Made by a program: the position numbers and the translations under genes. This document shows positions 1-13,800 of a stretch of 64,000 nt of DNA, in pieces (the first letter of the stretch is position 1; every line of letters starts with the position of its first letter). Where the stretch lies: the NCBI GenBank assembly GCA_907165275.2, contig OU015672.1, positions 4,818,501 through 4,882,500 on the forward strand, given 5' to 3'. Under the pieces are notes generated by a model. The model worked only from the letters and a program-made list of their open reading frames with translations, did not search any database and was not told the origin of the DNA. The stretch is from Zygaena filipendulae (taxonomy: Eukaryota > Arthropoda > Insecta > Lepidoptera > Zygaenidae).

Positions 1-559
1 ATTTTTCCAGCGAAAATAAAATGCGGCATCTCCATTCTATTGATAACGGCGCGGCGCGCCGCGGGACGTTTTCCGATCCAAAGAAAATAAACAGAGTACA
101 GACAATCTGCAGTAGGGGGACGAAACGAATACTGCTATCCATCTCGCTCGCTCTCTTCCCGCACGAGATGCGCGCTCTCCCTCTCCGCTTATGGGCTGTC
201 GACCAATCGCGGGCATCTTCTGCTCCCCCGAGAGCAAAGCGTTGAGCGACACAGCGTACTCTCGTCGAAATCATCACATCGAGACGACATCTCGCCGAGT
301 GAGGTTGTCGCTCCACGGAAGATGCGCGCGTCGATACTCGCAGCGCGGAAATAATTTAATTATAATATATTTTTTTAAATACTACAACAACGAACATTGT
401 GCCTTAGACCTCTTTTATTTAGTGTATTAATTATTTATTACCATAATACCAATACCTATATGTGCTCAAAATTGTGAAGTGTAAGAATATATAAAAATCG
501 CATTTTCTGGACTTTTTATAAAGATTTCGGGCGATAGCGGAACAATTATCCACGATTGG
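1..559 (+). other. candidate promoter-proximal region and non-coding first exon of the RREB1/pebbled gene
   Basis: The first 350 bases are much more GC-rich than the following 5 kb and carry CTCG/CTCT runs (GAGA-type on the other strand) at about 145-185, as in many developmental insect promoters. A good splice donor, GATTGG|GTGAGT, sits at 559/560. Reading back from the donor in the frame of the next exon meets a TAA near 519 with no ATG after it, so this would be 5' UTR. The first downstream plus-strand exon I recognise is the zinc-finger coding exon near 7.8 kb, so I assign it to that gene by inference. The transcription start is not identified, and the exon could begin anywhere in about 1-350. 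Confidence 0.4.
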
Positions 560-1198
560 GTGAGTACTATTGTTTATTCGATTAGATTACGCAAATTATT
601 ATTTATCGTGCGTCTATGTGACGACATACAACCCTGTACCGTAGGTATCTATTGTTTTAGATACCTTCACTACATTCCAGTGGACGCTGTTAGTAGTGCA
701 CTGCCTTTGCGTACCACTTCCATGTGTAAAAAAATACACGGCTAAGCTTTCTTTTTTTAAAATCTAACTAAATTAAAAAAAGAACGGACCTTTGCGTATC
801 AACTCCGCGACTGTGGAATAGGTATTTAAAGGACGTTAAGGACTACGATTAACATAATTTTGAGTAAATCGAGACAGCTTTTATTTAATAAATATCGATA
901 TTGCAATAACTACATAAATTCAATTAAGTACCTACCTATAGTGTAATCAAAAATATTTTTATGTCGATCACTCGGCAAAAAATTGTGTTAAAACTTCACC
1001 GTCGGATAATTTTAATAAGTAGGTATTAATATTAACATAATAAAAAACTCATTTGTAAAGATTTTAAACCCCCAAATTACTACCTTAAAGATAAAATCTA
1101 TTTTTAAAAATATTTACTAGTGAAAACAAAAAAAAATCAATTTACTAATTATCTACCTAATTATTTTTACTAATGGTTCAATTATAAGATAATAAATT

Positions 1199-1572
1199 AT
1201 AAGATAATTGAACCATTATAATTAAAAGTCATTTATGGACCTATTCTTGAACTGTTAAAATTAAATCTAATCTCAGATGACTTTTATTAAGATAAGGTAA
1301 TGAAGCGAAATTAAATTAAAAATTGAAATTTGGCAATCAAATGGGCAAATCTGACTCACAAAGAAAAAAACAATTCCTTTTGATAATGGTATAATATGAG
1401 ACACCTAATCATCCTATCTTATAATTGAACCATTATAATTAAAAATCATTTAAGGACCTATTCTTGAACTGTTAAAATTAAAAACTAATCTCAGATGACT
1501 TTTATTAAGATAAGGTAATGAAGCGAAATTAAATTAAAAATCGTAATTTGGCGATCAAAAGGACAAATCTTT
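1199..1572. repeat. direct duplication of about 150 bp
   Basis: The block 1199-1350 (from TATAAGATAATTGAACC to GGCAATCAAATGGGC) recurs at 1421-1572 with few differences, offset about 222 bp. Both copies share TCAGATGACTTTTATTAAG and AAGGTAATGAAGCGAAATT. This is a local segmental duplication or two units of an unidentified repeat. No coding content. Confidence 0.75.
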
Positions 1573-2612
1573 CTTATTTTTTATTTATTTATTTAAGTAA
1601 ATAATACAGGTTTTGTACTTAGAATTTTTAGAGGTGTTAAAAATCATATTTTTTATATCTTGATATACTTTTTAATTGCACATACCTACTTTAACATAAA
1701 TAAAGTTATGATAGGCCGCACTAATTTTAGGAAGATACACATCCCTATGTACCTACAATATCAAGTATCTGAAACAGTAAAATCTGAAAGTTTGAACTTC
1801 TTTCTCGTTGTCTTATAAGTATGTTAATACATTCCACTTTCAAATAATTCACAGGTTAAATAGGTACAAAATGAGTAAAAAATTATCACGTGCAAATAAT
1901 TTTATTGTGAGCAGTAGCTACCTAATGCTCGATGAGCATCTTTTGAAGGAGTCACTACCGCAGCCTCATTCAATGGATTGTTTGTCAGTTCGTGTTGACA
2001 GATTTGCATCCTTATTTACGTCTTTGGCAATAGCCATGTTGCTTTTTTATCTCTGTTACTTTTTAATTAGTGTCCGAACAAAACTTCTGTTTCGGCTAGT
2101 TTTGACCAAAAATCTACTTTCAGCCTTAATTTCGGTTTCGGCCACGGATGCACCGGAATTGACTGTTCACAATAATAAATTAATAATTGAACACAATAAT
2201 TGAAATATTCAATTGAAAGTCTGTTGTTTATGTATAAGTGAATGTTGTGTTTTGGAAACGTTATTTCCAAGAGAAGTTACTTTAACATAATATATGACAA
2301 ATTTGGTTTCGGCCGAAACTAAGACCATGACCGAAAGTTCGGTTTCGGCTTAAAAATCTGTTTCAGTACGACATAAATTATGATCAGCATTTATAAGTAA
2401 ATTACAAATAGGTACTTTAAATTGCTCGTAATCCTTATATCTACATATTATAAAACAATCCCCCGCCGCGTCGGTTTGTCTGTTTATTCGCGATTAACTC
2501 CTAATGAACGGATTTTCATGCAGTTCTCACAAATAGATGATACTAGTGATTCTTGAGGAAGGTTTAAATATGTATATATAATTGGTCAAGGTTTTATGTA
2601 AATTGGTTGAAA

Positions 2613-2797
2613 TCCTTAATAATATTATAAATGCGAAAGTGAGTTTGTTTGTTTGTTACGCTTTCACGCCTTAACGGCTCAACTGATCACCATGAAATTT
2701 TGCATGCACGTTGCCAGAGGTACAGAGGGGACTTTTTATCCCGGAATTCCCGCGGTAACTTTAAAATTACCGCGGGTGAAACCGCGGGAAGAGCTGT
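2613..2797 (+). mobile_element. Lep1-like non-autonomous Helitron
   Basis: The 5' end is TCCTTAATAATATTATAAATG, followed by the GCGAAAGTGAGTTTG block. The 3' end has the CCGCGG-GTGAAA-CCGCGG hairpin at about 2770-2787, but the terminal CTAG is degraded. An older 5' relic of the same family (CCGCGTCGGTTTGTCTG) precedes it at about 2455-2600. Confidence 0.75.
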
Positions 2798-3874
2798 TTT
2801 TAATATCTCTAGCTAGCTAGTTTTTAATATCTCAGAAATATTAAGATATTCATATAACATATTTTAATTATCTACTTTCTTATAAATTGAACCTTAATTC
2901 ATTCATTCATACTAGGAATTAATAAGTGTATTGGGTATCAGTTATTTCTAGAAATTGGGACTTAGCTAATATCCCTAATCAAAATATTGTTTTTATAGGA
3001 ACACAAGTTCATTTATCATATCTAATAATGTGAAGGTTGTTGTTGCGAATTTTAGAATCAAGTCTTAAAAAATTAAAATAGAAATCCAAACTTAAATTTA
3101 AATTATGGCACAAAAAATAGAATACAGAAGCAATTTTAAAACATAAACAAAATTGTCTATTATACCGAGCTATACAAAACATAGACATCCATAATAATCT
3201 TTCTCCTCTATTGAAGCTTTGTTATCCTTATTCCTGAGGGTCAAAATCAGCTTCTTCGGGAGACTTTGTTATGAATGATTCGGCACCAGCTTCTTCTGTC
3301 TAGGGCCCGATTCAGAGCTTCGTGTACTGTGGAAATGTTGTGGATCTGGTCAGACATACAACAATAATGGCGATATAATCTCGAGTGCCGATATGACTAT
3401 TTTATCTTGCTCTTGAGAAAACCGCTTCTATGTACTCAATGATATCATTAAACGACTGTTTATCTCAGACACCGAGAGGCGACGCATCTCAGCCGTTGCT
3501 AATGACCGTATTACGTCAAAACAGACTAGTTATACGTTACAGCAATATTGTCACGGACTTTTGTGATAAGCATCGAATGTAAGGTGGATTGCTACAAAGT
3601 GCACGTTTCCAAATGCATTTCTATGTTTCTACCGTGGGTTCTACCTAGGTATATTTTTTTCAACTCTTATTCGTAATCTCGTCACGTCAAAAAATAAAGG
3701 ATCTATTTTATAACTCACTTCTTTATTATTTACAATATTAGATGAAACTAAGATCCTATTAAACATCGAATACGAGTAAGAGGTGGATTTTTACTTAGTG
3801 GGAACACCATTTTTAAATACATTTCTATGGATCTGTATTTCCAAAGACATCTTGTTCGTGACGTCTGCCAGTAA

Positions 3875-4246
3875 TAGTACATTGTTATCCTAGGGGTGAA
3901 AGTAACTTATTTAGTCCCGAGACGGGGTTTGGCCAATAGATCGAGGGACTAAATAAGTCTTTCTCCCGAGGATAACACTGTGCTTTTCATTACGAATGCA
4001 AGGAAAGTCAAAATAAAAATAGGAATTAGCTAAAGAAAATAATGAGTGAATTTTATTTTACATAAATCAACCATTAGGTGTGCTTCTGGCCAGTAAGTAT
4101 GCCCCCTATGACATTAAAAAAAAACTTGAGTTTCTGCAGTATCCAGCTATCAGTTGAAAGCGATTCTCTCTAGGGCTGAAAAGTGTTACTTTCAACGCGC
4201 TTCTCAGGCAACTTCAGACCTACTTTCCGAGTATGAGTAATGAAAA
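3875..4246 (+). mobile_element. repeat family Y (foldback-type), copy 1
   Basis: Runs from AGTACATTGTTATCC to GAGTATGAGTAATGAAAA. The left part is a foldback: GTTATCCTAGGGG and ACTTATTTAGTCCC pair with GACTAAATAAGTC and CCCGAGGATAAC. A second copy lies at about 19248-19823, inserted in another element, which fixes the approximate ends. No coding capacity; class unknown. Confidence 0.7.
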
Positions 4247-4919
4247 ATATTATGTATTCTCTAAGTTCTATTAATCTTTTATAAATGTCTTTTATCGATA
4301 GGTATTTTAAAGAAATTTCCAGTAGGTAGGCATACTTATCTTAATTTGTGGAATTAACTTAACAGTCCGTGATAGCAGCGACTAATTTAAAATTGTTTGT
4401 GAAATGTGAAATAACAAGAGACAGGTAAGTATATTATTTGTAATTAATTTGTAGGTATCGATTAGCACCAAAGTCACTGTGATCACGTCTACAGTCTGTG
4501 ATAAGGCAGAAATCCTTGTGGGCCCGAGATAAGATCCGTCCATTACGATTATTGAAATGTACATGAAATTTCATATTAAATTCCAAAGATAGTCGTGGCT
4601 AGAGTACAATTACATGTACTCTAATATTACAGCCTTTAGAAGTGTGTTGAAACAAAAACACAGGCCGGCTAATTTCGATAAGACCATATAGAAAAAATGA
4701 TAACGATTTTATTTTGTCATGACTTTACTGCCCGAAAGATTGAAGATTCAAACAAAATATACAAGATTGAAGTTATTCATCCAGAGATTCCTACCTAAGT
4801 ATCTATGTACGTAATATAAATAGTGTACCTATAGAATGCGAATTTTCTCTAACATTTTTTTTATTTGAGATAGGCAATTTTACAATTTAACAAAAGTTAT
4901 TCTCTTATTTTAATTATTA

Positions 4920-5120
4920 CTAGCAAGCTGTTCCCCGCTGTTTCACCCATTTTAATTTCGGACTTTGCGCAACTTTCGGAATTCTGGTACAAAGTTAAAA
5001 AGTACCCTATGTGTTTCTCTAATCTCTAACAACGTGTATTAGGTATGCATTATTTTATGCACCTTTTCGACACTTCCAACAATTATCGTTATATTTCAAC
5101 CACCCTTGATAAATAAAATT
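4920..5120 (-). mobile_element. Lep1-like Helitron, degraded
   Basis: The reverse-complement terminus ACTAGCAAGCTGTTCCCCGC is followed by TTTCACCC and by AAAGTACCCTATG, the internal block shared by the family. Strongly diverged. Confidence 0.6.
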
Positions 5121-5239
5121 AAGTACCTAAACCTTCCTCATGAATCACTCTCTCTACTGGTGAAAACCGCATGAAAATCTAATCAGTAGTTTTTGAATTT
5201 ATCGCTAACAGACAGACGCGGTGGAGGACTTTTGTTTCA

Positions 5240-5440
5240 TAACAGCTGTCCCCAGCGCTTTCACCTGCGGTAATTATACAGTTCCCGCGGGAATTTCAGG
5301 ATAAACTATAAGTATAAACCTTCTTCTTGAATCACTCTATATATTGGTGAAAACTGAATGAAAATCCATTGAGTAGTCTTTGAGTTAATCGCGAACAGAC
5401 AGACAGAATATGTAAAGATGGTGATCTTTGTACTAAGTTT
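5240..5440 (-). mobile_element. Lep1-like Helitron, degraded
   Basis: CAGCTGTCCCCAGCGCTTTC, then CACCTGCGG and GTTCCCGCGGGAATTTC, then the CGCGAACAGACAGAC block on the far side. This is the same module order as the other minus-oriented copies. Confidence 0.6.
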
Positions 5441-7370
5441 TAGTAGGTACTCGATACAAATTTAATATTATTTCACATCTAAAAACATATTATGGCATAA
5501 ATGTTAATAACTGAAGCGGATACTCGATACTCTGCCTCCGAGTAAATAGGGGCCGCTTATCAACTAACGCTAAGATAAGTAATAATACCTATTGTATTAC
5601 AATTCTTACATGTTTCTGAGTAATTTGTAATCCTGCACATCAAACGGACCGACGGGCATCGTGTTTGACGGCGCGGCGCGGCGTCGCCCAGTCTTTGTTC
5701 GCGAAATACGAGATAATTTAGAGGAAAAGTAATTTACCGACCAACATGCTATAATAATTAATAATATGGATAATGTGATAACATTTTTGCCCTAATGAGT
5801 ATCATTTGTACTATCTTCTAGATAGAAATCAATCTATATATTCTCAAGTATTGCACTACTATGCTGAAGTACTAGCAGTCGCCCTCCCCCGTCCGTAGTT
5901 TCACTAGCGCTTCACCCATTTCACCTTAGAGGAGTTGAATTATCAAACCCGAAAATAATTGTTTCTTTATTATTGGTAATTATCTTTAAAAGTAACAGTA
6001 CCTTACAAACTTTATACAAACGTCTTCTCCCACCTTTTTACCTTCTTAGGGATTGCATTTCCACGAAGCACTAAAGAAAGGTGCTTTTCCAAAATATAAA
6101 AAGAAGACTTGCTTAAAATGTTAAGTTTCTAAAACTCGGCGGTTCAAAAACATATTGTAGTTTAAATACGTATCCGTAGATAAAGCATTTTAAGACCATT
6201 ACAAATATTAAGTAAGTAAAAGTCCATTATTTTATTGTCAGTTACTGATTCAGAAAGTAAACTACAACTTACTTATTGTAATTTTGTATTTATATGAGCA
6301 CACATGAATTCATTTGTACTAGGAGCACAGAGGCTAGGAGGCAGTCGGTGTTTTTATGTATGGTCGCATACCGTCTGCAGGTTATTACCACGCATTGTCT
6401 GGACTATAATAGGTCATCGAGGTGCGCGCACGCACGCGCTAACCGTCGCGCCGCGCCGTCCGTCGCAATGATCTTCAAAGGGCGACTGACAATAAAGATT
6501 CTTTAGAAGAAAGAGATACAACATTAATTTTGTACCTACATGCACGTCCCAAAAAATTGAACTTGTTTGTTTTAACGGTACACAATTCAGTAGCTACGTA
6601 CCTATACAATACACAAGGTTAAGAATAATCTTTTAAAAGTGAACAAATACTGTTTTGTTTTTTGTTTCAAATTCACTTTAAATATGTAATCTACAATCTG
6701 TATTAAATCTTAGTTACACCCAAACGGTTCAATCTCAAATCTTATGGTCTCAAACTCTCTATCATTATAAAATACATTGTCACCCTACTGCATTCCAGCG
6801 CAGTACTACGACGCTACGGTACACCATCTACATAGGCTAGTTGACTGAGTTTTAAGTTTTTAACAGAGAGAAGGTAATCACTAATTCACTAAGTACGTGT
6901 TTTTAATCGGAAACGTTTCGCCGTTGTGACGTCACGAGACTTATTTTAGTATAGTAGCTATAGTGTTTCATTAGTTTGAAAAAGCAAAATACACGTGGCT
7001 ATTATTTTTTTATTATCTATCATTACTGTACACAATGCCTATCTATTGTAAAATTCTTTCTGTTTTCAATATATCAAAGTCTCGAATACAACATTCGACT
7101 TTGTCCCCCCACTCCGCAGTCACCTGATGGCAGATAGTGGATGCGGATATGTACCCTCATTTCTCGTCGATCGATGATTAACGAAGTGTTAGTGTACAGT
7201 TAGTTCGTACCTACAAGTCCGTGCAGGAAGCGACTGATAACGCCAAGGGAGTTGCGTTCGAGTGTAGAGTTCGTGAGTCGTGACTCAACGTCACCGATCG
7301 TCGCTCTTTGTCGCACTGAAGTTAATCTTTTAAGTATTTTCAATGATGGTTCCTTATGATTTTATGTACT

Positions 7371-7530
7371 AGCTGTTCCTCGCGGTTTCACCCACGGTAA
7401 TTTCAGAGTTCCCGCGGGACTTCCGGGTTACAATATTGCCTATGTTACTCGGGGATAATGTAGAATTCTAATGGTGAAATTGAGATCGGTACAGTAGTTT
7501 TGAGTTAAATCGTAACAAACAAACAAAAAT
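7371..7530 (-). mobile_element. Lep1-like Helitron
   Basis: Begins ACTAGCTGTTCCTCGCGG with TTTCACCCACGG, then GAGTTCCCGCGGGACTTCC, and ends near AACAAACAAACAAAAATAC. Minus orientation, in intron 1 of the zinc-finger gene. Confidence 0.7.
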
Positions 7531-7802
7531 ACATGTTATGACTTGACTGTATGGCTCAACAGCCCTCGTCGGTCCCAGAAGGACGAAAAAAAAAATAAAA
7601 ACAACAATCATGTTGTAATAGCTATGGTTCTTGTTGTAGCTAAAAGTGCAATAGACGTGTGTCTAAAACATAGATAGTCTAATGAACTTAAATCATTCTT
7701 TGTCCACTGTTTACCTATTAACTGACATTGCCATGAATCGTGCGCCTATTAAAGGCGCCTTTTGCCATATTTAAAAAGAAGAAGAAGGTGCAATAGACTA
7801 AC

Positions 7803-10800
7803 ATGAATGTGGTGCGCAGGCGCCGTCGCGGTCGACCGTCGCGGGCGATGCAGGGTGCGGCGAACGCGCCCGCAGCCCCCGCGGCCGAGCCCCCCGCCGG
7901 CTTCCCGGACTCGGAACGTGAGTTTTCCCAAAATTTTATTGCAACCAGCCGTTCCCCGCGGTTTCGCCCGCGTTACTTTCTGAGTTCCCGCGGTATTTCC
8001 GGATGAAACAGTACCCTATGTCCGTCTCTGTACCCCGTGTACAATGATGTTCGGTAGAGTAGTTAAAGCGTGAAAGTTTGATAAACAAACTCACATTTGA
8101 ATTATTAACCATTATTTAAGACTTCGTTCGGTACCTATAGGTATCTGACTTGCCAATTTTTCAATCTCCCCACTGTTTCTCGTCAGGGGTTGAAATCATG
8201 AAAAAACTAAAACCCGTGTGTCTTTGATTAAAAAGAAGAGGCGATTGCTATAGGTACCTAATGGCACAGATAATAATATAATATTATACCTAATGATTCA
8301 AGATGGAGGCCGTTCTAAAACAAATGATAATTTCTATGGAAATTCGAAGTTATTTTTAAAATATGAAAATATGACCCGATTTTGCGTACTTATACCAAAT
8401 TGTAAAGAAAACGGAACTCATCACTTCCTTAAAAACCTTAAGCTAAAAAGAGGAAATAGGTATATTGGGAAATGTAATACAAAACTACGATACCTATGTT
8501 TTTCCCCATAGGGTATTTTTCACTTGACCGTCCTTATAAGTATTATGCTACAGTTTTAACGCAAATAAGACTCAAACAATATGTTTATTTACCTAAATTG
8601 AATTTATTTGGAACATGGAACGGCAGAGAACTGGCGACATCTTCTTTTAGCTTTGCCCGGCCATCGCCATTCTAAGTTCTAAGTACAAAATATTATCTAA
8701 CTTCCATTATATACTTTTTATTACTCTACTAGCTGTTCCCCGCGGTTTCACCCGCAGTAATTTCGGAGTTCCCGCGGGAATTTCGGGTTAGGTTAGGTTA
8801 TGCCTATGACACAAATATTGGTAAAAGAACTATCAAAATCGGTTCAGTCGATCCAGAGATTTCCCCTACAACGTCATAAACTCACAAACTCAAAAGTTTA
8901 CCTGTTTTTAATATTAGTAGGTATAGATAATGTATAGATTTAGATAGGTAAGTATATTTCGGAATACAATCTTAAAATTTGAAAGTAGATAGATAGATAG
9001 ATAGATAACTCTTTATTGCACACCAAACTAAAAAAAAAGTGTTTACAAATTTTCCTACATTCAACTTAAAGGTATACAAAAGGCGGCCTTATCGCTTAAA
9101 GCGATCTATCCCAGGCAACCTTTTGTAAGTACCATATTTTTGGTCTAGGCGTTATTTGAATAAGTCGGTTAGGACATGTAATTTTATATCTGTGCGATAC
9201 ACATTACTATTTACTTGGGTATTAAATAGGTATTTCTTATCAAAAACAATATCACATCATCTCATTGCATTCGCATCTCGGTTGCAACGCGAGAAGCGCA
9301 TAATTATGACGCTACGCTAGTGCTTGCATACCGCCGTGGATCATAGACGTAATATGAGGACAATGAATGAACTCTGAACGGCTGGCACGCGCCGAACTCG
9401 ATACTCGATTACAAGATACTTCTTACCTGTTATCGTACAGATAATGACTACCCTTTAAATTCTATTGTCCCATTCTAGATTCTAACTTGAGTAGGTAATA
9501 ATAATCACATGTATTGTTATTTAGGGAAGTAGGTAGTTATAGACCAGGTAGAGCCTAATAATAAATAATCTAGAAACATAAATAAGTAAGGTCGTTCTAT
9601 TTTCTAATACGCTTTTTTTATATGCAAAAATAAATATTATAACAATAATATTCGTTGCGAGATTTTATCATGCAGGATGTAGGTAGGTAACCTACAAGAG
9701 TAAGAAAAATACTTGTGCATTATGTTTGTTTTTTTAACGTTCTACTTTTAAAATGTTTCGCATAGATGCAATAAAAATTATTGAAAGTCGAGTCGAGCGA
9801 GCGTGGCCTTATCTTTTTTGATGCTTTTGTTGCGTTGTTCAAATAACTTTTCTACATATTAAACAATAGTGGGCAATCAAGGATAAAATTAAAAATAACA
9901 TTTACCATAGTTATGTCAACAACGAAACGCATAAAATAATGTTCTTTGAATCATTAATTTATTTAACAGAACTTTTACTTATGGCTACTTAGACCACACA
10001 AGTAATTTTGGCTACTCAGATAAATTACACAAAATCTTCGATCGAAGTTCTTCTATCACATTTTTTTTTTTCAATTTGTTTCCGTAATCGAAGCATGAAG
10101 TTAACAATGATTTTTTTTTAATATGTATTGAGCAGAAAGTAATGGTACAAAGAACGTCTAATAAACAATTTACAATGCGTTCAGAATTCAAATTAAGTAT
10201 AGGCTCCATTTCTGGAGCAACGTTCTGGCTGCCAAGAGTAAGATTTCGTAATTCAAACAATGAACATAAAGGTATCTCATTAAAGAAATCGGCATTCGGA
10301 ATTCAGTTTGCTCAGCCGAAGCGACAGTTCGGGGCCGGATCTCGCGAGAGCAAGGGAGCTGACATCCTTTTGTGCGGCGGACACTTGTGTCCACATGCTA
10401 GCGACTATTCCGACGCACGGTCATGAGGATGGAACAGACGGATACACGGCCAATGTTTGCTGCGGAGTGCGGACTTTAGCCCGCTCTTGTTTGTCGATAC
10501 AAATTAATTAGGTTAGCTCTATGTAAATACACGAGATCTGGTAATGTACCCAAAAGTAGGTACATTCAACAACATACTCTCAGCTCTGAACTCTAATAAT
10601 TGTAATATAGAGTAAAGGTGAAAGAGAGCTTTAGGAATGCACTTGATACACAAACTAATTAGAGATTGACACTGAAATCAGTTTTTATCATCATTAGTTT
10701 AGTCATAAGACCGTCATATAATATGTCATGGAGCTCTAATTCGTAATTTAAATTACCTACGTATCCATACGTCAATAGGGATTGGCAGTAGGCACATTGC

Positions 10801-13800
10801 ACAATACGTCATGGACGTAGTTTTTTCTCTGCGGTCCCGGTGATAATTGACAGTTTGCCAAAGGCGTTATCCACACTTGTGACACTAACGGCACTTTTAT
10901 CAGATAAAAGTCGCTTGTGCCCAAGTGTGTTCCGGTCTCGATTCCACGCGTCATCATATTGTTCTCAAAACTGAAAATGAGGCAAAGGCACCACAGATAG
11001 ACTGCATGAGTAATCCTGATGTATGATTATTTCGTTTGCGGTTTGCATGTGAATGACGCAATCATTAATTAAAATTATTATTTAATGTTATCCTTTCTGT
11101 AATTTCGATTATAATTTTGGAAATAAATTGTCTTTTTTACTAACTGTAAATGGTAATTAAGGCGAAAGCTATTATTGTGGTTATACATGTATCAGTACAA
11201 AGTATAAAACAAAGTCGCTTTCTCTGTCCCTATATCCCTATGTAGTTAAAAACTACGCAACGGATTTTGATGCGGTTTTCACCAATAGATAGAGTGATTC
11301 GTGAGGAAGGTTTATAACTATATTTTATCCTAGAATTCCCGCGGGAACTCCGAAATTACCGCGGGTGAAACCGCGCGGGTCAGCTAGTTTTCTATAAAAC
11401 ATTACCTCGAAACAAAACGATCGAAAATGTTGCTTAGCCACACCGTTTCGTTAGTAATTGCGTAGTAATCCGTTTATCTTGTAAATAATGTAATTTGATC
11501 GCAAGAACGCTACCTAAATACCTAAAGAAATTAGCGAAAACAATATAAAAACTAAATCTCTAATTACACTAATGATTTAGGAAAATTCCAAATTCATCAA
11601 AACACATTTTGAAATTAGTTATCTATAATTATTACATATATATTACGTTAGGTATAAATTGCGATTCATTATCGTTTGTTAGTACCCTAAATAGTTATAC
11701 CCCATAATATATAGTTTGACTCGTGTTATTTTGGGGAATCCCTTGGAAATTCCTGAAAAAATATAGGTATGTTATGTAGATAATATCTATCAAGTCGTTC
11801 AGAAATCACTAAAAAGTTATTAAGAAAACAAAAAAAGAAAACTACTGTTTAGATAAAAAAAATTTTGAAAATTAGCATTATAATAACTAGCTGTAATTTT
11901 CGATTTTTTTTGTTAATACTTTTCTAAAAAGAATTTTATTCCTTAAACTCATGGTTAAGGAACTTACTTCAAACTTAACGATATACCAAATATTTTTGTG
12001 GCAAAATGGTATGGTTGCCTACTAGCTATTCGGTATTAGGATAATAGGGATGTTGACAACTTTTGAAAATCAAAATTTTAATTAGTCTGTCTTTTAGAAA
12101 ATTAAAAAACAATAGACACGTATTTTTTGCTTTTTCAAATAAATTAAAATATACAGAGATAAAGCACATTAAAGTTTAGGGTGAGGGGGTCGTGACGTCA
12201 CTAACCGCAAAAACCGCCATAAAACTGTCAGAATAGTGACGTCACGCAAAATTTCAACACTATCGCCGTAATTTTTTGATTACGTAAAAAAAGAAAAAAT
12301 ACGTGTCCAATATTTTTTAATAATCTACAAGACGGACTAAAAAAAAATTAGTCCACATGCCCATTACCAACCAAGTAGCAAATCGGATACAGTAGGGTGC
12401 AATGGTACTCACTAAACTTATTGATCCAGATGAACGTTATTGCTTGCCATTGTGACGCTTTTCCGTTCGACTGTACAATTAAGCAACTACCTACTTGGTA
12501 GTGAAAGCGGCCGATCGAGTGGAAAACGTTTTGTTCTCGATATAATTACACGTATTTTTGAGACCGACAACGAAATGTCAGATTCTATTTTTATTTTTTT
12601 TTTCAATTAAATGCAAACACCTTAGTTTATAATTGATAATTTTTACGAAATTGGAACCGCAAGCTACTTCCGTCTTTGATGACAGTCTTAAAAAAAAACT
12701 TATCTCAAGTCCGTAAGTTTTTGGAATATCCGATACCAAGTCACGACGCAATACTAGTGTCTTTAAAACACGGTAGAAATATGAGGTGCAATCACAGATA
12801 TAAAGTAGAATAGATTAGATTTATAGACTACACGTACCTACACAGGTTGTCTCTCCAAACGTGCGGCATAGAGCCAATATACCTATGCCAATTTCTTGAC
12901 TCGATGCAAATACAAGTCGTCGTTAGAACCGCTACCATATTCATAATAGGTAATACCTACCTAAGGAATGTTTATACGACATGAGCTAAGAATTGCCTTT
13001 CGCACGTACAACATAAACAGTTTTGGGAGGAAATAGTAAATTCTTATGAGAAAATAAGAAAAAGAAAATTGGCCTTCTTTTCTGTCATAACAAAAACCAA
13101 CAAGACCACCTGCTCTCGCCACTCACAAACCAACTGTTATTTTGAATACGCATATTCAAATCCTTTATTGAGCTGTACATACCTACAATGCTAATTACAA
13201 GAATTCTTTGCGTTCTCGGCTTAGACTTAAATCTGAAACCCTTTATTTCGCCTTCATATTATTTATTTAATTGTTATTTTTCGTACCTACTGTAATTTTC
13301 ATTAATTTTTAGCTTTTCGATGGAGGTCAATACAGTCCTTTTTCCCTCTTTGTTTATTATGTGTTAATTGAGTCAACATGAGATCAATTTTAGTAACTTA
13401 GCTATTATACTCTTATCTATATCTATGAATGCAGTTCACAACTACCAGGTCAGCGTAGGTATGTTAAGTAATCATTAGGCAGGCAAAGTACCATTCAGTC
13501 TAAAACATGTCAACAAAGTTCATTCAATGTTACCAACGCACGTCTTCGATTCATTGAATATCCAAGTCCACTAATTAATTCTGCTTAATATGCCGTTTGA
13601 ACAAAAATATTTTCTTAAAAATGTATCTTGATATTAGGTACCTATAAGCTACGTCATAGATAATTTGACTTCAATGTTACATCATGAATTTGTGACGTCG
13701 TTGTAGGGAATAATCTCTGGATCCAATCAAAGCTCATATCAAATTAATCACATTTAATCCAATTTTGAAAATTCTTTCACTTATAGGAAGCTACGGTATT

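Larger units (their letters stand above)
560..7819 (+). other. presumed intron 1 of the zinc-finger gene; no coding sequence seen
   Basis: About 7.3 kb of AT-rich DNA without a convincing reading frame. It holds a local direct duplication (1199-1572), several Helitron copies and one copy of repeat family Y. Three GC-richer islets stand out, at about 5640-5715, 6345-6495 and 7100-7320. The last lies just upstream of the first coding exon and could be an alternative promoter or untranslated exon, but I see no decisive splice or core-promoter signal. Confidence 0.4.

Noticed and set aside
10012..10511. Cluster of short open frames around 10.0-10.5 kb
   Set aside because: Frames on both strands overlap with none standing out; no homology recognised and no splice sites consistent with an exon of the host gene.
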